The notes: generated by a model not told the origin, from the sequence alone. Shown: positions 52,290 through 63,000, counted from the first letter of the stretch. The stretch: 64,000 nt of DNA from Heyndrickxia oleronia (GCF_017809215.1 NZ_CP065424.1:1276911-1340910); one strand, 5' to 3'. A program made the numbers and translations.

Positions 52290-52341
52290 GATGGAGTAGT
52301 TTATTTAGGAGGATGATACCTAAATGAACTACTCCATTTTG
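52290..52341 (+). terminator. Terminator of tagGH
   Basis: GGAGTAGTT-ATTTAGG and CCTAAAT-AACTACTCC pair, then TTTTG. It starts within ten bases of the tagH stop. Confidence 0.88.
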
Positions 52342-52444
52342 TCTTTGTCTCTATAAAAATCAATTAATAAACCTACGGAAACTCCAACTTAAGACTGAGG
52401 AATATTTATAGCTTTCATGTGAAAATGAAAAAAGAATACGTTAA

Positions 52445-52470
52445 TGAAACTAAAGCAGCATATAATCGTA
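52445..52470 (+). promoter_or_regulatory. SigW-type ECF promoter of yvlAB
   Basis: TGAAAC (52445-52450) and CGTA (52467-52470) are separated by 16 bp, the exact B. subtilis SigW/SigX class layout. The yvlABCD operon is SigW-dependent in B. subtilis, and the first gene begins 37 bp downstream. Confidence 0.85.
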
Positions 52471-52506
52471 TTTATAATAGTCACATGAATATTGGAGTTG
52501 GTAAAT

Positions 52507-52821
52507 ATGGATTCTACAAATAAAGTACTTGCTGCTTTATGTTATTTTAGTCTTTTTTTTGCGGGTTTTATATTTCCCCTTATTGTCTATTTTGTCAGTA
52601 ATGAAAAAGAAGTCAAAAGGCATGCAGTGAGTGCGATCATTTCGCATATTATTCCGGTAATTTTTATTCCAATCGTTATATTGTCAGTGCTATTTGATAT
52701 AGGGGTTTTATCAATCGGAGGGTTTCCTGTATTTTTTATTGGTTTCTTTCTGCTATTTGGAGTCATCAGTTTATTTATTGTAATATGGAATATTTATCGA
52801 GGTGTTAAGGTATTACTTTAA
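52507..52821 (+). CDS. yvlA: DUF4870 membrane protein YvlA
   Basis: A 104-residue protein with three hydrophobic segments. KVLAALCYFSLFFAGFIFPL and VKRHAVSAIISHI are the DUF4870 core. Function is unknown; the operon responds to envelope stress in B. subtilis. ATG 52507 has GGAG nine bases upstream; TTG 52492 is in frame but has no site. Its stop shares a base with an ATG that opens the next frame. Confidence 0.82.
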   Translation: MDSTNKVLAALCYFSLFFAGFIFPLIVYFVSNEKEVKRHAVSAIISHIIPVIFIPIVILSVLFDIGVLSIGGFPVFFIGFFLLFGVISLFIVIWNIYRGVKVLL

Positions 52822-52841
52822 TGACTAAGGAGGAATGGTTT

Positions 52842-53975
52842 ATGCAAGAGAATAGAAAGCGAATTATTGAGATGGTTAAGGAAGGAAAGTTAACAACGGA
52901 AGAAGCTTTGGTTCTATTAGACTCAATCCAAAACAAGAGACAGACAGAGGATCAGAAGGAATCGGAAAAAATAGAACATACAACGTATTTTGAAGAGCAG
53001 GATCAAAATACAAATGAAGGTTCCGAGGAAAAGTTTTCCTCTCAGTTTAATGAAGCGAAAGATAAAATTATGGATTTTGTTAATTCTGCAATGAAAAAGA
53101 TTAAGGACATTGATCTTCAGTTTAATCAATCGGTTGAGTTTCCACATGTTTTTCAACAAGCAAATGCAACAGTTTCAACTATTGATATCGATGTTGCGAA
53201 TGGACATGTGGAAGTCAAAGCATGGGATCAACCAGATATTCGCGTAGAATGCCAAGCGAAGGTTTATCGAAAGGATAACCGTGATGAGGCAAGAGTTTTC
53301 TTTATAGATAATAGCTCTTTCTATCTTGAAAATGGTTTATTACGATTCTCGACACAATCTAAATGGATGAAAGTAGATACTGTTGTTTATGTACCACGAT
53401 CAACTTATGAGAAAGCGTCTATTCGTGCTTTTAACGGTAATGTTTTAGGTGAATCATTAGAAGTAACGGATCTACGTGCAAAAACTGCTAATGGTAAAAT
53501 CCATCTTAAACAGGTGGAAACGGATAAAGTTGATATGGAAACAGCAAATGGTAAAATTTTAATCCAAGAGTCAAAGGCAAATCGATTAACAGCTGAAACA
53601 ATGCATGGAAGTATAGATGTTGAAGGAAAATACCACATGGTCGATCTGCAAACATTAAATGGGAATCTAAGCTGTGTCTTAAATAATAATGAAACAGACA
53701 CTCTGCATATGAAAGCCGTATCAGGAAATATTCATGTTTATGTTTCTGATGATTTAATGATTGAAGGACAATGTAAATCCAACTTAGGGAATGTAAAAGT
53801 ACAATTAGAGAATATGGATGTATTAGAGGAGAAAAAAGAGGTGATGTTGAAGCAATTAAGGTTTAAACGTTCAGGTCTTACGGAAAAACCACTTCATCTT
53901 TTTGCTGAGACAAGAACGGGTACAGTGTATGTGCAAAAGAATGAATTAGAAGAAACGAAAGAAGAGAAGGAATAA
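52842..53975 (+). CDS. yvlB: YvlB/LiaX-like DUF4097 protein
   Basis: A 377-residue protein without signal peptide. The N-terminus (RIIEMVKEGKLTTEEALVLLDSI) is the short helical domain found in YvlB and LiaX. A charged linker follows. From about 100 on the chain is a DUF4097 beta-helix with repeated rungs such as VANGHVEVKAW, TANGKIHLKQV and TANGKILIQES. LiaX in enterococci senses antimicrobial peptides, but the function of YvlB itself is not known. ATG 52842 has AAGGAGG eight bases upstream; an earlier ATG overlaps the yvlA stop. Confidence 0.85.
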   Translation: MQENRKRIIEMVKEGKLTTEEALVLLDSIQNKRQTEDQKESEKIEHTTYFEEQDQNTNEGSEEKFSSQFNEAKDKIMDFVNSAMKKIKDIDLQFNQSVEFPHVFQQANATVSTIDIDVANGHVEVKAWDQPDIRVECQAKVYRKDNRDEARVFFIDNSSFYLENGLLRFSTQSKWMKVDTVVYVPRSTYEKASIRAFNGNVLGESLEVTDLRAKTANGKIHLKQVETDKVDMETANGKILIQESKANRLTAETMHGSIDVEGKYHMVDLQTLNGNLSCVLNNNETDTLHMKAVSGNIHVYVSDDLMIEGQCKSNLGNVKVQLENMDVLEEKKEVMLKQLRFKRSGLTEKPLHLFAETRTGTVYVQKNELEETKEEKE

Positions 53976-53983
53976 AATCATTA

Positions 53984-54022
53984 AGTGAGGGGCAGGGTCT
54001 AATAAGGGGTCAGCCCCCTTTA
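53984..54022 (+). terminator. G/C-rich hairpin after yvlB
   Basis: AGGGGC and GCCCCCT pair, and AGGGTCT/AGGGGTC repeats sit inside. The T run (TTTACATTTTT) is imperfect, so it is a weak terminator or attenuator between yvlB and yvlD. Confidence 0.5.
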
Positions 54023-54151
54023 CATTTTTGACACTTCCCACTAAAAATTTTATTTATAAATCTATTTTTCTAGCATAGAATAATAATAAGTGCATGTACA
54101 AGCATGTAAATGTAATCTAAAAAGTCATAGAAAAGAAAAGGTTGTTGTTCG

Positions 54152-54505
54152 ATGAAATGGTTAATAGGTATTTTAATTAATGCCCTTTTATTTGTTGCAA
54201 TGGCAGGGTATTTTGATGGATTTGAAGTTTCAAGCTTTGGTTCTGCAATCATTGCTAGTTTTATTTTATCCATCCTAAATATTCTTGTTCGACCAATTTT
54301 AATTATTTTAACGTTTCCTATTACGATTCTCACGCTTGGAATTTTTCTGTTTGTCATAAATACATTTACATTATTAATGACAGATAGAATTATGGGTGAC
54401 TCATTTGATTTTGATGGTTTTGGAACGGCGTTTATAGTGGCCGTCATTATGTCTGTTGCGAATCTTATTATTCAAAAAGCTGTCTTTGATAAAAATGATC
54501 GTTGA
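54152..54505 (+). CDS. yvlD: Phage-holin-family IV membrane protein YvlD
   Basis: A 117-residue protein with four hydrophobic segments. SILNILVRPILIILTFPITILTLG and DGFGTAFIVAVIMSVANLII are family landmarks. In B. subtilis it closes yvlABCD; here yvlC (a PspC-domain protein) is not found between yvlB and yvlD. The 176-bp gap holds a hairpin instead. The name holin reflects topology only; no lysis genes are near. Confidence 0.85.
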   Translation: MKWLIGILINALLFVAMAGYFDGFEVSSFGSAIIASFILSILNILVRPILIILTFPITILTLGIFLFVINTFTLLMTDRIMGDSFDFDGFGTAFIVAVIMSVANLIIQKAVFDKNDR

Positions 54506-54512
54506 TATTGGA

Positions 54513-54561
54513 GGGAGATGTCTTTAAAAGGGGTGACTTTTAGAAGACATCTCCCTTTTTT
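54513..54561 (+). terminator. Terminator of yvlD
   Basis: GGGAGATGTCTT and AAGACATCTCCC pair, with a second stem AAAAG/CTTTT in the loop, then six Ts. Confidence 0.93.
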
Positions 54562-54641
54562 AATAAACGCACTTTTCAAACCTTGTTGCTATCTAGATTA
54601 ACGTTTAAAACTAATCATTGGATTTACTGTGCTTCAATATT

Positions 54642-55337
54642 TTAATCATTAACAATAATCGGATCATATCCTTTTTCTTGAAGAGCCTTTACGATTTTTT
54701 CCGCATTCTTTTTATTCGAATACGCTCCTATTTGAACCTTGTATAAGGTTTTTGTTTTTTGATTTGATGATGTATTGTTTTTCTTTTTTAATTTATATTG
54801 GTCGACAATTCCTTTGACTATAGCTTCAGCACATGTTTTTTGATAGGAGTCTGTTTTGATTAATTGTAACTCATTTTTATTTGTGTAAAATCCACATTCT
54901 GCAAGAATAGCAGTCATATTTGTTTCTCGTAAGATGTGAAAATCTGCTGACTTGACTCCCCGATTAGTCAATCCAGTTGCAATTACGAGGTTTTTTTGTA
55001 CCCGCTCTGCTAACTCCAATGCTTCTTTCGGCTTTGACAAATAAACATAGGTTTCAATTCCGTTTGCATCATTCCACGTTGTCCCATTTCCAAAAGCATT
55101 TGCGTGGATGGCGACATAACAATTTACATTCAGTCGATTAGCTTTGTCTGTCCTTTCTTTTAAAGGGATATCCTCATTTTTAGAATGGGCAAAGTAAATC
55201 GTGACATTTTCATAAGCTTCTAGTAAAGTTTTTGCATGATCTGCTACTGAACTGGTAAAAGTGAATTCTTTAAATTGATCAGGACTTCTTTTTCCTGGAG
55301 TATTTGGACCATGTCCAGCATCTAGCATAATCTTCAT
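54642..55337 (-). CDS. N-acetylmuramoyl-L-alanine amidase with SPOR domain (CwlC-like)
   Basis: A 231-residue amidase_3 enzyme that cleaves the glycan-peptide bond. It starts MKIMLDAGHGPNTPGKRSPD (first zinc His) without any signal peptide. AIHANAFGN (second His) and ILAECGFYTN (catalytic Glu) follow. A C-terminal SPOR domain (YKVQIGAYSNKKNAEKIVKAL) binds peptidoglycan lacking stem peptides. This layout fits the mother-cell lysis enzyme CwlC. GGAGG lies eight bases before ATG 55337, which itself follows another ATG; a longer frame to 55376 lacks a site. Confidence 0.87.
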   Translation of the reverse strand: MKIMLDAGHGPNTPGKRSPDQFKEFTFTSSVADHAKTLLEAYENVTIYFAHSKNEDIPLKERTDKANRLNVNCYVAIHANAFGNGTTWNDANGIETYVYLSKPKEALELAERVQKNLVIATGLTNRGVKSADFHILRETNMTAILAECGFYTNKNELQLIKTDSYQKTCAEAIVKGIVDQYKLKKKNNTSSNQKTKTLYKVQIGAYSNKKNAEKIVKALQEKGYDPIIVND

Positions 55338-55500
55338 CATAGTCTCCTCCCTGTGTCTAATTTTCCTTTTCCCCATAACCTTTCATAATTTACCTATATA
55401 TATGTTTCATTCGTCTATTTCGACACCATTGTTTTTATGATCATGTATTTAGGGTGGTGTTGTGTTGGTTGATAATGCTAAAATAAAGAAAACTGTTTGA

Positions 55501-55700
55501 TGTGTTTTTTCTTGATAAGATGAAAAAGTAAAAAATTCAATACAGTTTCAACTATTCATGCAGTCCTGTCAGGCCCTATCGTCTAGCCGCTCGAGGTCAA
55601 ATAGCCTCTTTATCAGGAAATCAACATACAGAAATCCTTGGCAATAATAAACTGCGGCTTTTCCTTTTTACTTGTATGGGCTGAGTAAGACGCTTTTCTT
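55501..55700. repeat. Longest copy of the dispersed intergenic repeat, before hprK
   Basis: It holds GATAAGA...AAATTCAATACAGTTTC at the head, GTCTAGCCGCTCGAGGTCAA in the middle, and GGGCTGAGTAAGACGC-TTTTCTT at the tail. These match the elements at 9780 (head) and 10981 (tail). The 55338-55730 gap contains no gene; the repeat fills more than half of it, and the hprK ribosome binding site follows. Confidence 0.65.
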
Positions 55701-55730
55701 TTTATTTCAAATTATTAAGGAGGAGCCATT

Positions 55731-56669
55731 TTGGCAAAAGTTCGTGTTGAGGATATTATAAAAAAATTTGATTTAGAGTTAATTAGTGGAGAAGAAGGTA
55801 TCCATCGTCCGATTACAACTAGTGATATCTCACGTCCGGGTTTAGAATTGGCAGGTTTTTTTAATTATTATCCTGCAGATCGAATCCAACTCCTTGGGAT
55901 GACTGAAATTACGTTTTGTCAAAAATTGGATCCAGAAGATCGACGGATTCGCCTGGAGAAATTATGTAATGATATTACTCCAGGAATAATTATCTCAAGA
56001 GGGATGGATATTCCCGAAGAATTGATTGAAGCATCTGAAGAATACTCTGTTCCACTGATGCGCACTCCACAGAAAACAACGCGCTTTTCTAGTCATCTAA
56101 CCAATTATCTAGAATTTAAACTTGCTCCGACTACTGCTGTTCATGGCGTACTCGTTGATATATATGGAGTTGGTGTATTAATTACAGGAAAAAGTGGTGT
56201 AGGTAAAAGTGAAGCTGCTTTAGAACTTGTAAAAAGAGGCCATCGTCTTGTAGCTGATGATTGCGTAGAAATTCGTCAAGAAGATACGGATACACTTGTA
56301 GGAAATGCTCCTGACTTGATTGAGCATTTATTGGAGATTAGAGGACTTGGAATAATTAATGTAATGACATTGTTTGGTGCTGGGGCAGTAAGAAGTCATA
56401 AGCGAATAACTTTAGTTGTCAATCTTGAGCTTTGGGATCAAAGTAAGCATTATGATCGTTTAGGTCTTGATGAGGAGAAAATGAAAATAATCGATACAGA
56501 AATTACAAAGCTAACGGTTCCAGTACGTCCAGGAAGGAACTTGGCGATTATTATTGAAGTGGCAGCCATGAATTTTCGCCTGAAACGAATGGGCGTAAAT
56601 GCAGCTCAGCAATTTACTGATCGTCTTGCCGATGTGATTATTGATGAAGGGGATCGTGAAGAAATGTAA
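55731..56669 (+). CDS. hprK: HPr kinase/phosphorylase
   Basis: This 312-residue hexameric enzyme phosphorylates HPr on Ser46 and reverses it with phosphate, setting carbon catabolite repression through CcpA. The C-terminal half has Walker [27 protein letters not shown] and the family signature [11 protein letters not shown], then the K3 loop region. The N-terminal half is the MurF-like domain. The start is TTG 55731, seven bases after AAGGAGG. It leads hprK-lgt-yvoD as in B. subtilis. Confidence 0.95.
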   Translation: MAKVRVEDIIKKFDLELISGEEGIHRPITTSDISRPGLELAGFFNYYPADRIQLLGMTEITFCQKLDPEDRRIRLEKLCNDITPGIIISRGMDIPEELIEASEEYSVPLMRTPQKTTRFSSHLTNYLEFKLAPTTAVHGVLVDIYGVGVLITGKSGVGKSEAALELVKRGHRLVADDCVEIRQEDTDTLVGNAPDLIEHLLEIRGLGIINVMTLFGAGAVRSHKRITLVVNLELWDQSKHYDRLGLDEEKMKIIDTEITKLTVPVRPGRNLAIIIEVAAMNFRLKRMGVNAAQQFTDRLADVIIDEGDREEM

Positions 56670-56704
56670 TAGGAGTATCAAGTACCAGGGAAGGAGATTT
56701 ACAT

Positions 56705-57514
56705 ATGGAGTCAACTATCAAGCCATTAAATCCGATTGCCCTCCGTCTGGGGGGACTTGAGGTTCATTGGTATGGAATTATAATAGGTATAGGAATAGCA
56801 CTTGGCCTTTATTTAGTAATGAAAGAATCAGAAAGACGCGGCTTAAATAAGGATACTTTTGCTGATCTATTGATTTGGGCCATTCCTATTTCAATTATTT
56901 GCGCGAGAATTTATTATGTTTTGTTTGAATGGAGTTATTATTCACAGCACCCTGGAGATATTATTAAAATATGGAATGGTGGAATAGCCATTCATGGTGC
57001 TTTGATTGGGGCAATATTGACGACAATTATTTTTTCAAGAATAAAAAATGTTTCGTTTTGGAAGCTAGCAGATATTGCAGCACCAAGTATAATTTTAGGA
57101 CAAGCAATTGGTCGCTGGGGTAATTTTATGAATCAGGAAGCCCATGGTGGGGAAGTTTCTCGAGCATTTCTTGAAAATTTACATCTTCCCGATTTTATCA
57201 TAAATCAAATGTATATTGATGGAACTTACTATCATCCTACCTTTTTATATGAATCCATTTGGAATATTGTGGGATTCATCCTACTTATCATGCTCAGAAA
57301 AGTAAATTTAAGAAGAGGTGAGCTTTTCTTAAGCTATGTAATCTGGTATTCGATTGGCCGTTTCTTTATTGAAGGAATGCGTACTGATAGTCTAATGCTA
57401 ACAAGTAGTTTGAGAATTGCCCAAGTTATTTCCATCGTTTTAATTGCTATTGCCCTTGTTCTATGGATTGGTCGAAGGGTTACGGGTATGGCGAAAGAAC
57501 ATTATCGTGATTAA
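56705..57514 (+). CDS. lgt: Prolipoprotein diacylglyceryl transferase Lgt
   Basis: A 269-residue membrane enzyme that adds diacylglycerol from phosphatidylglycerol to the lipobox cysteine of lipoproteins, for example PstS in this window. It has seven hydrophobic segments, [14 protein letters not shown], the signature [14 protein letters not shown] and YHPTFLYES. The ATG follows AAGGAG. It lies 35 bp from hprK, in the same operon. Confidence 0.96.
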   Translation: MESTIKPLNPIALRLGGLEVHWYGIIIGIGIALGLYLVMKESERRGLNKDTFADLLIWAIPISIICARIYYVLFEWSYYSQHPGDIIKIWNGGIAIHGALIGAILTTIIFSRIKNVSFWKLADIAAPSIILGQAIGRWGNFMNQEAHGGEVSRAFLENLHLPDFIINQMYIDGTYYHPTFLYESIWNIVGFILLIMLRKVNLRRGELFLSYVIWYSIGRFFIEGMRTDSLMLTSSLRIAQVISIVLIAIALVLWIGRRVTGMAKEHYRD

Positions 57515-57538
57515 ATACTAGGCACTGGAGAGAAGCTA

Positions 57539-58486
57539 ATGGTTCAAACGTTCAAAACTGGTTTATTGTCAGGACTTAAAACAACTTGGACATTGGGGAA
57601 AATTATTTTTCCAGTCACATTAATCGTTGCCATTTTACAGTACACCCCGCTACTACCCTGGATTATTCAGCTAATCTCGCCTTTGATGGGGATATTTGGA
57701 TTGTCTGGTGATGCAGCGATTCCTCTTGTTCTAGGAAACTTTCTGAATCTTTATGCTGGAATAGCTGGGATTTTATCGGTGGATCTTACAGTAAAGGAAG
57801 TATTTACAATTGCTGTGATGCTTTCCTTTGCTCATAATCTACTAATTGAATCAAGTGTCGCCGTTAAGGTTGGAGTAAAGGTATGGATTATGATTCTTGT
57901 TAGGGTCGGATTAGCGTTTATTTCAGCTATGATTATTAATCTTGTCTGGCATGGAGGGCAACAGACTGCTCATTATGGAATGATAGCACCACAGGAGCAA
58001 CAGCTATCGGGTATTTTGGAGATTGGGTTACATGCCCTAGAAAAAGCCGCATTAGGTGTTTATCAACTAGCAATTATTGTCATTCCTCTTATGGTAGGAA
58101 TCCAGCTCTTAAAGGATTTAAAGGTTTTACAATGGTTTTCGAAAATAATGTCTCCATTTACACGCATGTTGGGAATGAGGGAAAACACTTCCACTACGCT
58201 AGCTGCGGGTTTGTTATTTGGATTGGCCTATGGGGCGGGCGTAATGATACAAGCGGTTAAAGAAGATGGAGTCAGCAAAAAAGATATTACACTTGCATTT
58301 ATTTTTTTAGTTGGCTGTCATGCAGTGGTAGAGGATACATTAATTTTTGTTCCATTAGGGATTCCTGTACTACCATTATTACTTATTCGATTGGTTACTG
58401 CGATTCTTTTAACTGTCATTATCGGGTTCATTATGAATCGTAGAGTGATCGCGAAAAATAAATCTTCTAGTGCTCTTGAAAGCTAA
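57539..58486 (+). CDS. yvoD: Nucleoside-recognition (Gate) domain membrane protein YvoD
   Basis: A 315-residue membrane protein with eight or so helices and two Gate (nucleoside recognition) domains, at about 45-140 and 190-290. PLVLGNFLNLYAGI and GLLFGLAYGAGVMIQAV are the clearest gate segments. Homologues resemble spore maturation proteins SpmA/B, but the function is unknown. It sits 24 bp after lgt, in the position of B. subtilis YvoD. Confidence 0.82.
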   Translation: MVQTFKTGLLSGLKTTWTLGKIIFPVTLIVAILQYTPLLPWIIQLISPLMGIFGLSGDAAIPLVLGNFLNLYAGIAGILSVDLTVKEVFTIAVMLSFAHNLLIESSVAVKVGVKVWIMILVRVGLAFISAMIINLVWHGGQQTAHYGMIAPQEQQLSGILEIGLHALEKAALGVYQLAIIVIPLMVGIQLLKDLKVLQWFSKIMSPFTRMLGMRENTSTTLAAGLLFGLAYGAGVMIQAVKEDGVSKKDITLAFIFLVGCHAVVEDTLIFVPLGIPVLPLLLIRLVTAILLTVIIGFIMNRRVIAKNKSSSALES

Positions 58487-58790
58487 ATAGAAGAGAAAAA
58501 TGGTAGTGGATATTCAGTACGCTAATTATTGAAATACCACTTGTTATAAAAGGCTGATTTTGTATAGTATAGTTACTAGTATAAAAGGTTGAGGGCTTAC
58601 AAGCTTTTTTCTAAGTGGAATGAAGTGATTGGACAGACTTTCAACCTTATTTCTAAGTTAAAATGTACCTAAATAACTAGGCCTGAGTATGGAGCCTTTT
58701 AAAGTAATGTAACGAATGTCCGCAAAATTTCAGATCGTTTCACTCGGCAGTACTTTATCTTTAGTTCAGTAAAATGAAAGGATTATTTTT
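58487..58790. other. Intergenic region between yvoD and ppaX
   Basis: These 304 bp have no gene. AGTGG-A-TATT/AATACCACT (about 58505-58543) could end the hprK operon but lacks a T run; AAGGTTGA/TCAACCTT (about 58586-58647) is a wider inverted repeat. No promoter is certain. Confidence 0.4.
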
Positions 58791-59441
58791 ATGAACAGTC
58801 ATATTACAACGATTCTTTTTGATTTAGATGGAACATTAATCGATACAAATGAATTAATCATTGCTTCATTTTTACATACCTTAAATAGTTACTATCCAGA
58901 CCGTTATAAAAGGGAAGATGTTCTTCCTTTTATTGGACCGTCACTGTTTGTTACCTTTTCATCTATAGACAAAGATCGAACAGAAGAGATGATTCAAAAA
59001 TATCGTACCTATAATATCGAGCATCATGATTCATTGGTAAAAGAATTTAAAGGTGTGTTTGAGACGATTAAAACCTTGGATAAAAAGGGGTATAAATTGG
59101 GGATTGTATCTACTAAAAAAAGAGATACCGTTATTAAGGGATTGAAGCTAATGAAACTTGATCCGTTTTTTAAAGTGATCATCTCATTAGATGAAGTAGA
59201 GCATGAAAAACCACATCCGGAACCAATTGAAAAAGCTTTAAAATTATTGAATTCTACACCACAAGAGGCAATGATGGTTGGCGATAATTATCATGATATT
59301 GAAGCAGGGAAGAATGCTGGAACTGCCTCAGTCGGTGTTGCATGGTCTGTAAAGGGACGAGAGTATATTGAGAGCTTTCAACCGGATTATATTTTAGACG
59401 AAATGGCCGATCTGTTGAAGATTCTCGGAGTGACTGCTTAA
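58791..59441 (+). CDS. ppaX: Pyrophosphatase PpaX (HAD family)
   Basis: A 216-residue HAD hydrolase that removes the pyrophosphate made by HprK during HPr dephosphorylation. Motif I is [10 protein letters not shown] (nucleophile Asp), motif II is VST in GIVSTKKRD, and the late motif is [16 protein letters not shown]. The helical cap lies between. The ATG follows GAAAGGA. In B. subtilis ppaX belongs to the hprK operon; here a 304-bp gap separates it. Its stop overlaps the yvoF start. Confidence 0.9.
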   Translation: MNSHITTILFDLDGTLIDTNELIIASFLHTLNSYYPDRYKREDVLPFIGPSLFVTFSSIDKDRTEEMIQKYRTYNIEHHDSLVKEFKGVFETIKTLDKKGYKLGIVSTKKRDTVIKGLKLMKLDPFFKVIISLDEVEHEKPHPEPIEKALKLLNSTPQEAMMVGDNYHDIEAGKNAGTASVGVAWSVKGREYIESFQPDYILDEMADLLKILGVTA

Positions 59442-59965
59442 TGAGACGGACAACCCGTTACCCTGTTACTGGTGCTAATTCATTATGGCATGTATATAAG
59501 ACGGTTCCTTTCTTGAAGGTAGTGAAGAATTTTATTATCATACAACTTGCAAGATACACACCATTTCTTTCTGTGAAAAATTGGCTTTATCGAAACTTCC
59601 TGGGAATGAAAATTGGAGAGCAAACTTCATTTGCATTAATGGTCATGTTGGATGTTATGTTTCCTGAAAAAATATCAGTAGGCAAAAATACTGTGATTGG
59701 CTATAACACAACGATTCTTGCCCATGAATACTTAATAAAAGAATATCGTCTAGGTGAAGTGAAAATAGGCAATGAAGTAATGATTGGTGCCAATACAACG
59801 ATATTACCTGGAGTTATTATTGGGGATGGAGCGATCGTTTCCGCAGGGACCCTTGTTCACAAAGATGTTCCTTCAGGTTCATTTGTTGGTGGCAATCCGA
59901 TGAGGATTATTTATACAAAAGAAGAAATGATAGAACGTCAAAAAAATGAAAACCAGGGTGGATAA
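59441..59965 (+). CDS. yvoF: Hexapeptide-repeat acyltransferase YvoF
   Basis: A 174-residue left-handed beta-helix protein. Hexapeptide rungs are seen in IGEQTSF, ISVGKNTVIGYNTTIL, VKIGNEVMIGANTTILPGVIIGDGAIVSAG and GNPMRII, the usual end of xenobiotic/serine acetyltransferase-like enzymes. The acceptor is unknown. The ATG overlaps the ppaX stop as TAATG, so the two are coupled. Confidence 0.86.
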   Translation: MRRTTRYPVTGANSLWHVYKTVPFLKVVKNFIIIQLARYTPFLSVKNWLYRNFLGMKIGEQTSFALMVMLDVMFPEKISVGKNTVIGYNTTILAHEYLIKEYRLGEVKIGNEVMIGANTTILPGVIIGDGAIVSAGTLVHKDVPSGSFVGGNPMRIIYTKEEMIERQKNENQGG

Positions 59966-59994
59966 CCTTTTAAAAAGGAATCCTCCTTGGTTTT
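59948..59994 (+). terminator. Terminator of ppaX-yvoF
   Basis: AAAACCAGG-GGAT and ATCC-CCTTGGTTTT pair, with CCTTTT/AAAAGG inside the loop. The right arm ends in TTTTC. The yvoF stop is inside. Confidence 0.72.
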
Positions 59995-60114
59995 CTTGAG
60001 CTAAAGGCGAAAGAAACGTTTTGTCATTATACTTAATTAGTTTACCTGTTAATCATTTTTAGTTTATATGTTATACTACAGAAGTTAACTATGTACGATT
60101 TGTGAGGGACTATC

Positions 60115-61629
60115 ATGGCAAAAGACTCAAAGGTTAGACAGGAGAATGGAGTAGTTCTGTCATTCATACCAACAGGAGAATATTATTTTAATAAAGGATT
60201 AAATGCATTTAATCGCCATGATTTGGCAGGAGCGAAAAAATATTTGGAGCGTGCGGTCCATTTAGATCCTTACGAACCGATGATTGCCTGTCAGCTTGGA
60301 TTGGTCTATATGCAGTTAGAAGAATATCAACAATCTAATGAATTATTTAAACGTATTATTGAAGAATTGGATCCAAGTATGGCAGAGTGTTTATATTTTT
60401 TAGCAAATAACTATGCTGAGCTTGGGCTATTTAATGAAGCACATAAGCATGTGACTGCTTATTTAGAGGCCGATCCATACGGCGATTTTGTTGAAGATGC
60501 GGAAGATTTATTATATATTATTGGAACTGAAGACGAGGATGGCGAAGATTCTTTTCTTATAAAAGATGAATTGATTCTTAAGCAAGATAAAGCACGGCAA
60601 TTATTAGAATCAGGCAATTTTCAAAAAGCAGTTGAAATTCTTAAGGGAGTTATTCAAGAGTTCCCAGATTTTTGGTCGGCATATAATAATTTAGCTTTAG
60701 GCTATTTCTATCTTGGCGAAATGGAGATGGCTGCCAAAGTATTAGATGATCTCCTGGTTAAAAATCCAGGTAATTTACATGGGATTTGCAATTTGGCAGT
60801 TTTTCTCTATCACCAGCGAAGAGATATTGAATTGGATGATTTGCTCAAAGGGCTAGAAAAAGTTCAACCAATACTAATAGAGCATCAGTACAAGCTTGGT
60901 GCAACATTTGCATTAATTGGAAGATATCAGCAGGCCTATCTATGGCTTAATAAGTTGAAAAAAATCGGATTTGATGGTGATTCTAGTTACTATTATTGGT
61001 TAGCCCAGTCTGCCCATTATACTGGCCATGAACAAACGGCAAAGAATGCGTGGAAACAAGTAGTGGAAATAAATCCTGAAAAGGCAGGACAAGAACCGTG
61101 GAATGACCTAGCAAAAATTGATGTAGGTTTTGAGGATCATGTCACTTCCACCATAAAAAAATTGCGTAGTGAATATATGGAGGAACGTTTATTTGGGATT
61201 TTTATTTTATCCAAATCTAAGCGTAAAGAAGAGATGATCGGACATCCTGACTTTAAATCATTAGAAGAGTTTTCTTTAACGGAAAAGGTTTATTTAGCCA
61301 ATGTACTTGATTCCGAATTAAAAGATCAATTTGATCCGGATGGAGTAATATCTAAGGCACATCATGTTGCAAATATCCTCTATGAAAACCATCACCCAAT
61401 TAGTGCAGTTTCATCTGGATTATTCCTAATGTGGTTTTCTATATTCCTCGAAGGGGTAAAAAGAGGACAAGAGTTTTCTAACCAACAAGCATTTGCTGCT
61501 GCAACAGAATATGTTTGGCACCAGTTAAAAAATGAGAAAAAATCACAAGCAGAAATCTCGAATAAATATAAAATATCAACATCTACTTTACAAAAGTATA
61601 CAAAAGTTATCAGATCTTATTATCAGTAA
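60115..61629 (+). CDS. yvcD: TPR-repeat protein YvcD
   Basis: A 504-residue cytoplasmic protein. Tetratricopeptide repeats run through the first two thirds, for example FNRHDLAGAKKYLERAVHLDP, LEEYQQSNELFKRIIEE and LFNEAHKHVTAYLEADP. The C-terminus reads SQAEISNKYKISTSTLQKY, which looks like a helix-turn-helix. Function is unknown. The ATG follows GTGAGGGA. In B. subtilis yvcD lies before trxB, as here. Confidence 0.82.
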   Translation: MAKDSKVRQENGVVLSFIPTGEYYFNKGLNAFNRHDLAGAKKYLERAVHLDPYEPMIACQLGLVYMQLEEYQQSNELFKRIIEELDPSMAECLYFLANNYAELGLFNEAHKHVTAYLEADPYGDFVEDAEDLLYIIGTEDEDGEDSFLIKDELILKQDKARQLLESGNFQKAVEILKGVIQEFPDFWSAYNNLALGYFYLGEMEMAAKVLDDLLVKNPGNLHGICNLAVFLYHQRRDIELDDLLKGLEKVQPILIEHQYKLGATFALIGRYQQAYLWLNKLKKIGFDGDSSYYYWLAQSAHYTGHEQTAKNAWKQVVEINPEKAGQEPWNDLAKIDVGFEDHVTSTIKKLRSEYMEERLFGIFILSKSKRKEEMIGHPDFKSLEEFSLTEKVYLANVLDSELKDQFDPDGVISKAHHVANILYENHHPISAVSSGLFLMWFSIFLEGVKRGQEFSNQQAFAAATEYVWHQLKNEKKSQAEISNKYKISTSTLQKYTKVIRSYYQ

Positions 61630-61749
61630 GCAGATGTATGGACGGAAACGTCATTGTCTTATAGGATATAAGTAGTTAGGGAATGCTATCACCATCTATG
61701 TGTATAGGCGTGTAACTTTTATGACTAGGTCATTGCCTACATCTACTAA

Positions 61750-62733
<984 letters not shown>

Positions 62734-62824
62734 AAAGTCATATTTCTGTAATGCCGTTGAAATAATCATGGGTTAAGATATAGATAGTTGAAATTGACCC
62801 CCTTTTTTTAATAATACCCCTTTT

Positions 62825-62852
62825 AGCACAGGTGATGCCTGTGCTTTTTTTT
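62825..62852 (+). terminator. Terminator of trxB
   Basis: AGCACAGG and CCTGTGCT pair over five bases and run into eight Ts. Confidence 0.92.
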
Positions 62853-63000
62853 GCACAGGAAAAGCTTTTAAACATTGGTATGATGTAGCATATCCATCAT
62901 GGGTCTTTCATTGTTAGCCATCGGGAAAGATAGTATAATATAATGAGTAGATATATGGATAAATGACTACATATTTATGATGAGTAACGAGGTGATTAAT

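Noticed and set aside
54152..54505. Holin of a prophage
   Set aside because: The family name refers to membrane topology; no phage genes are near and the gene is the chromosomal yvlD.
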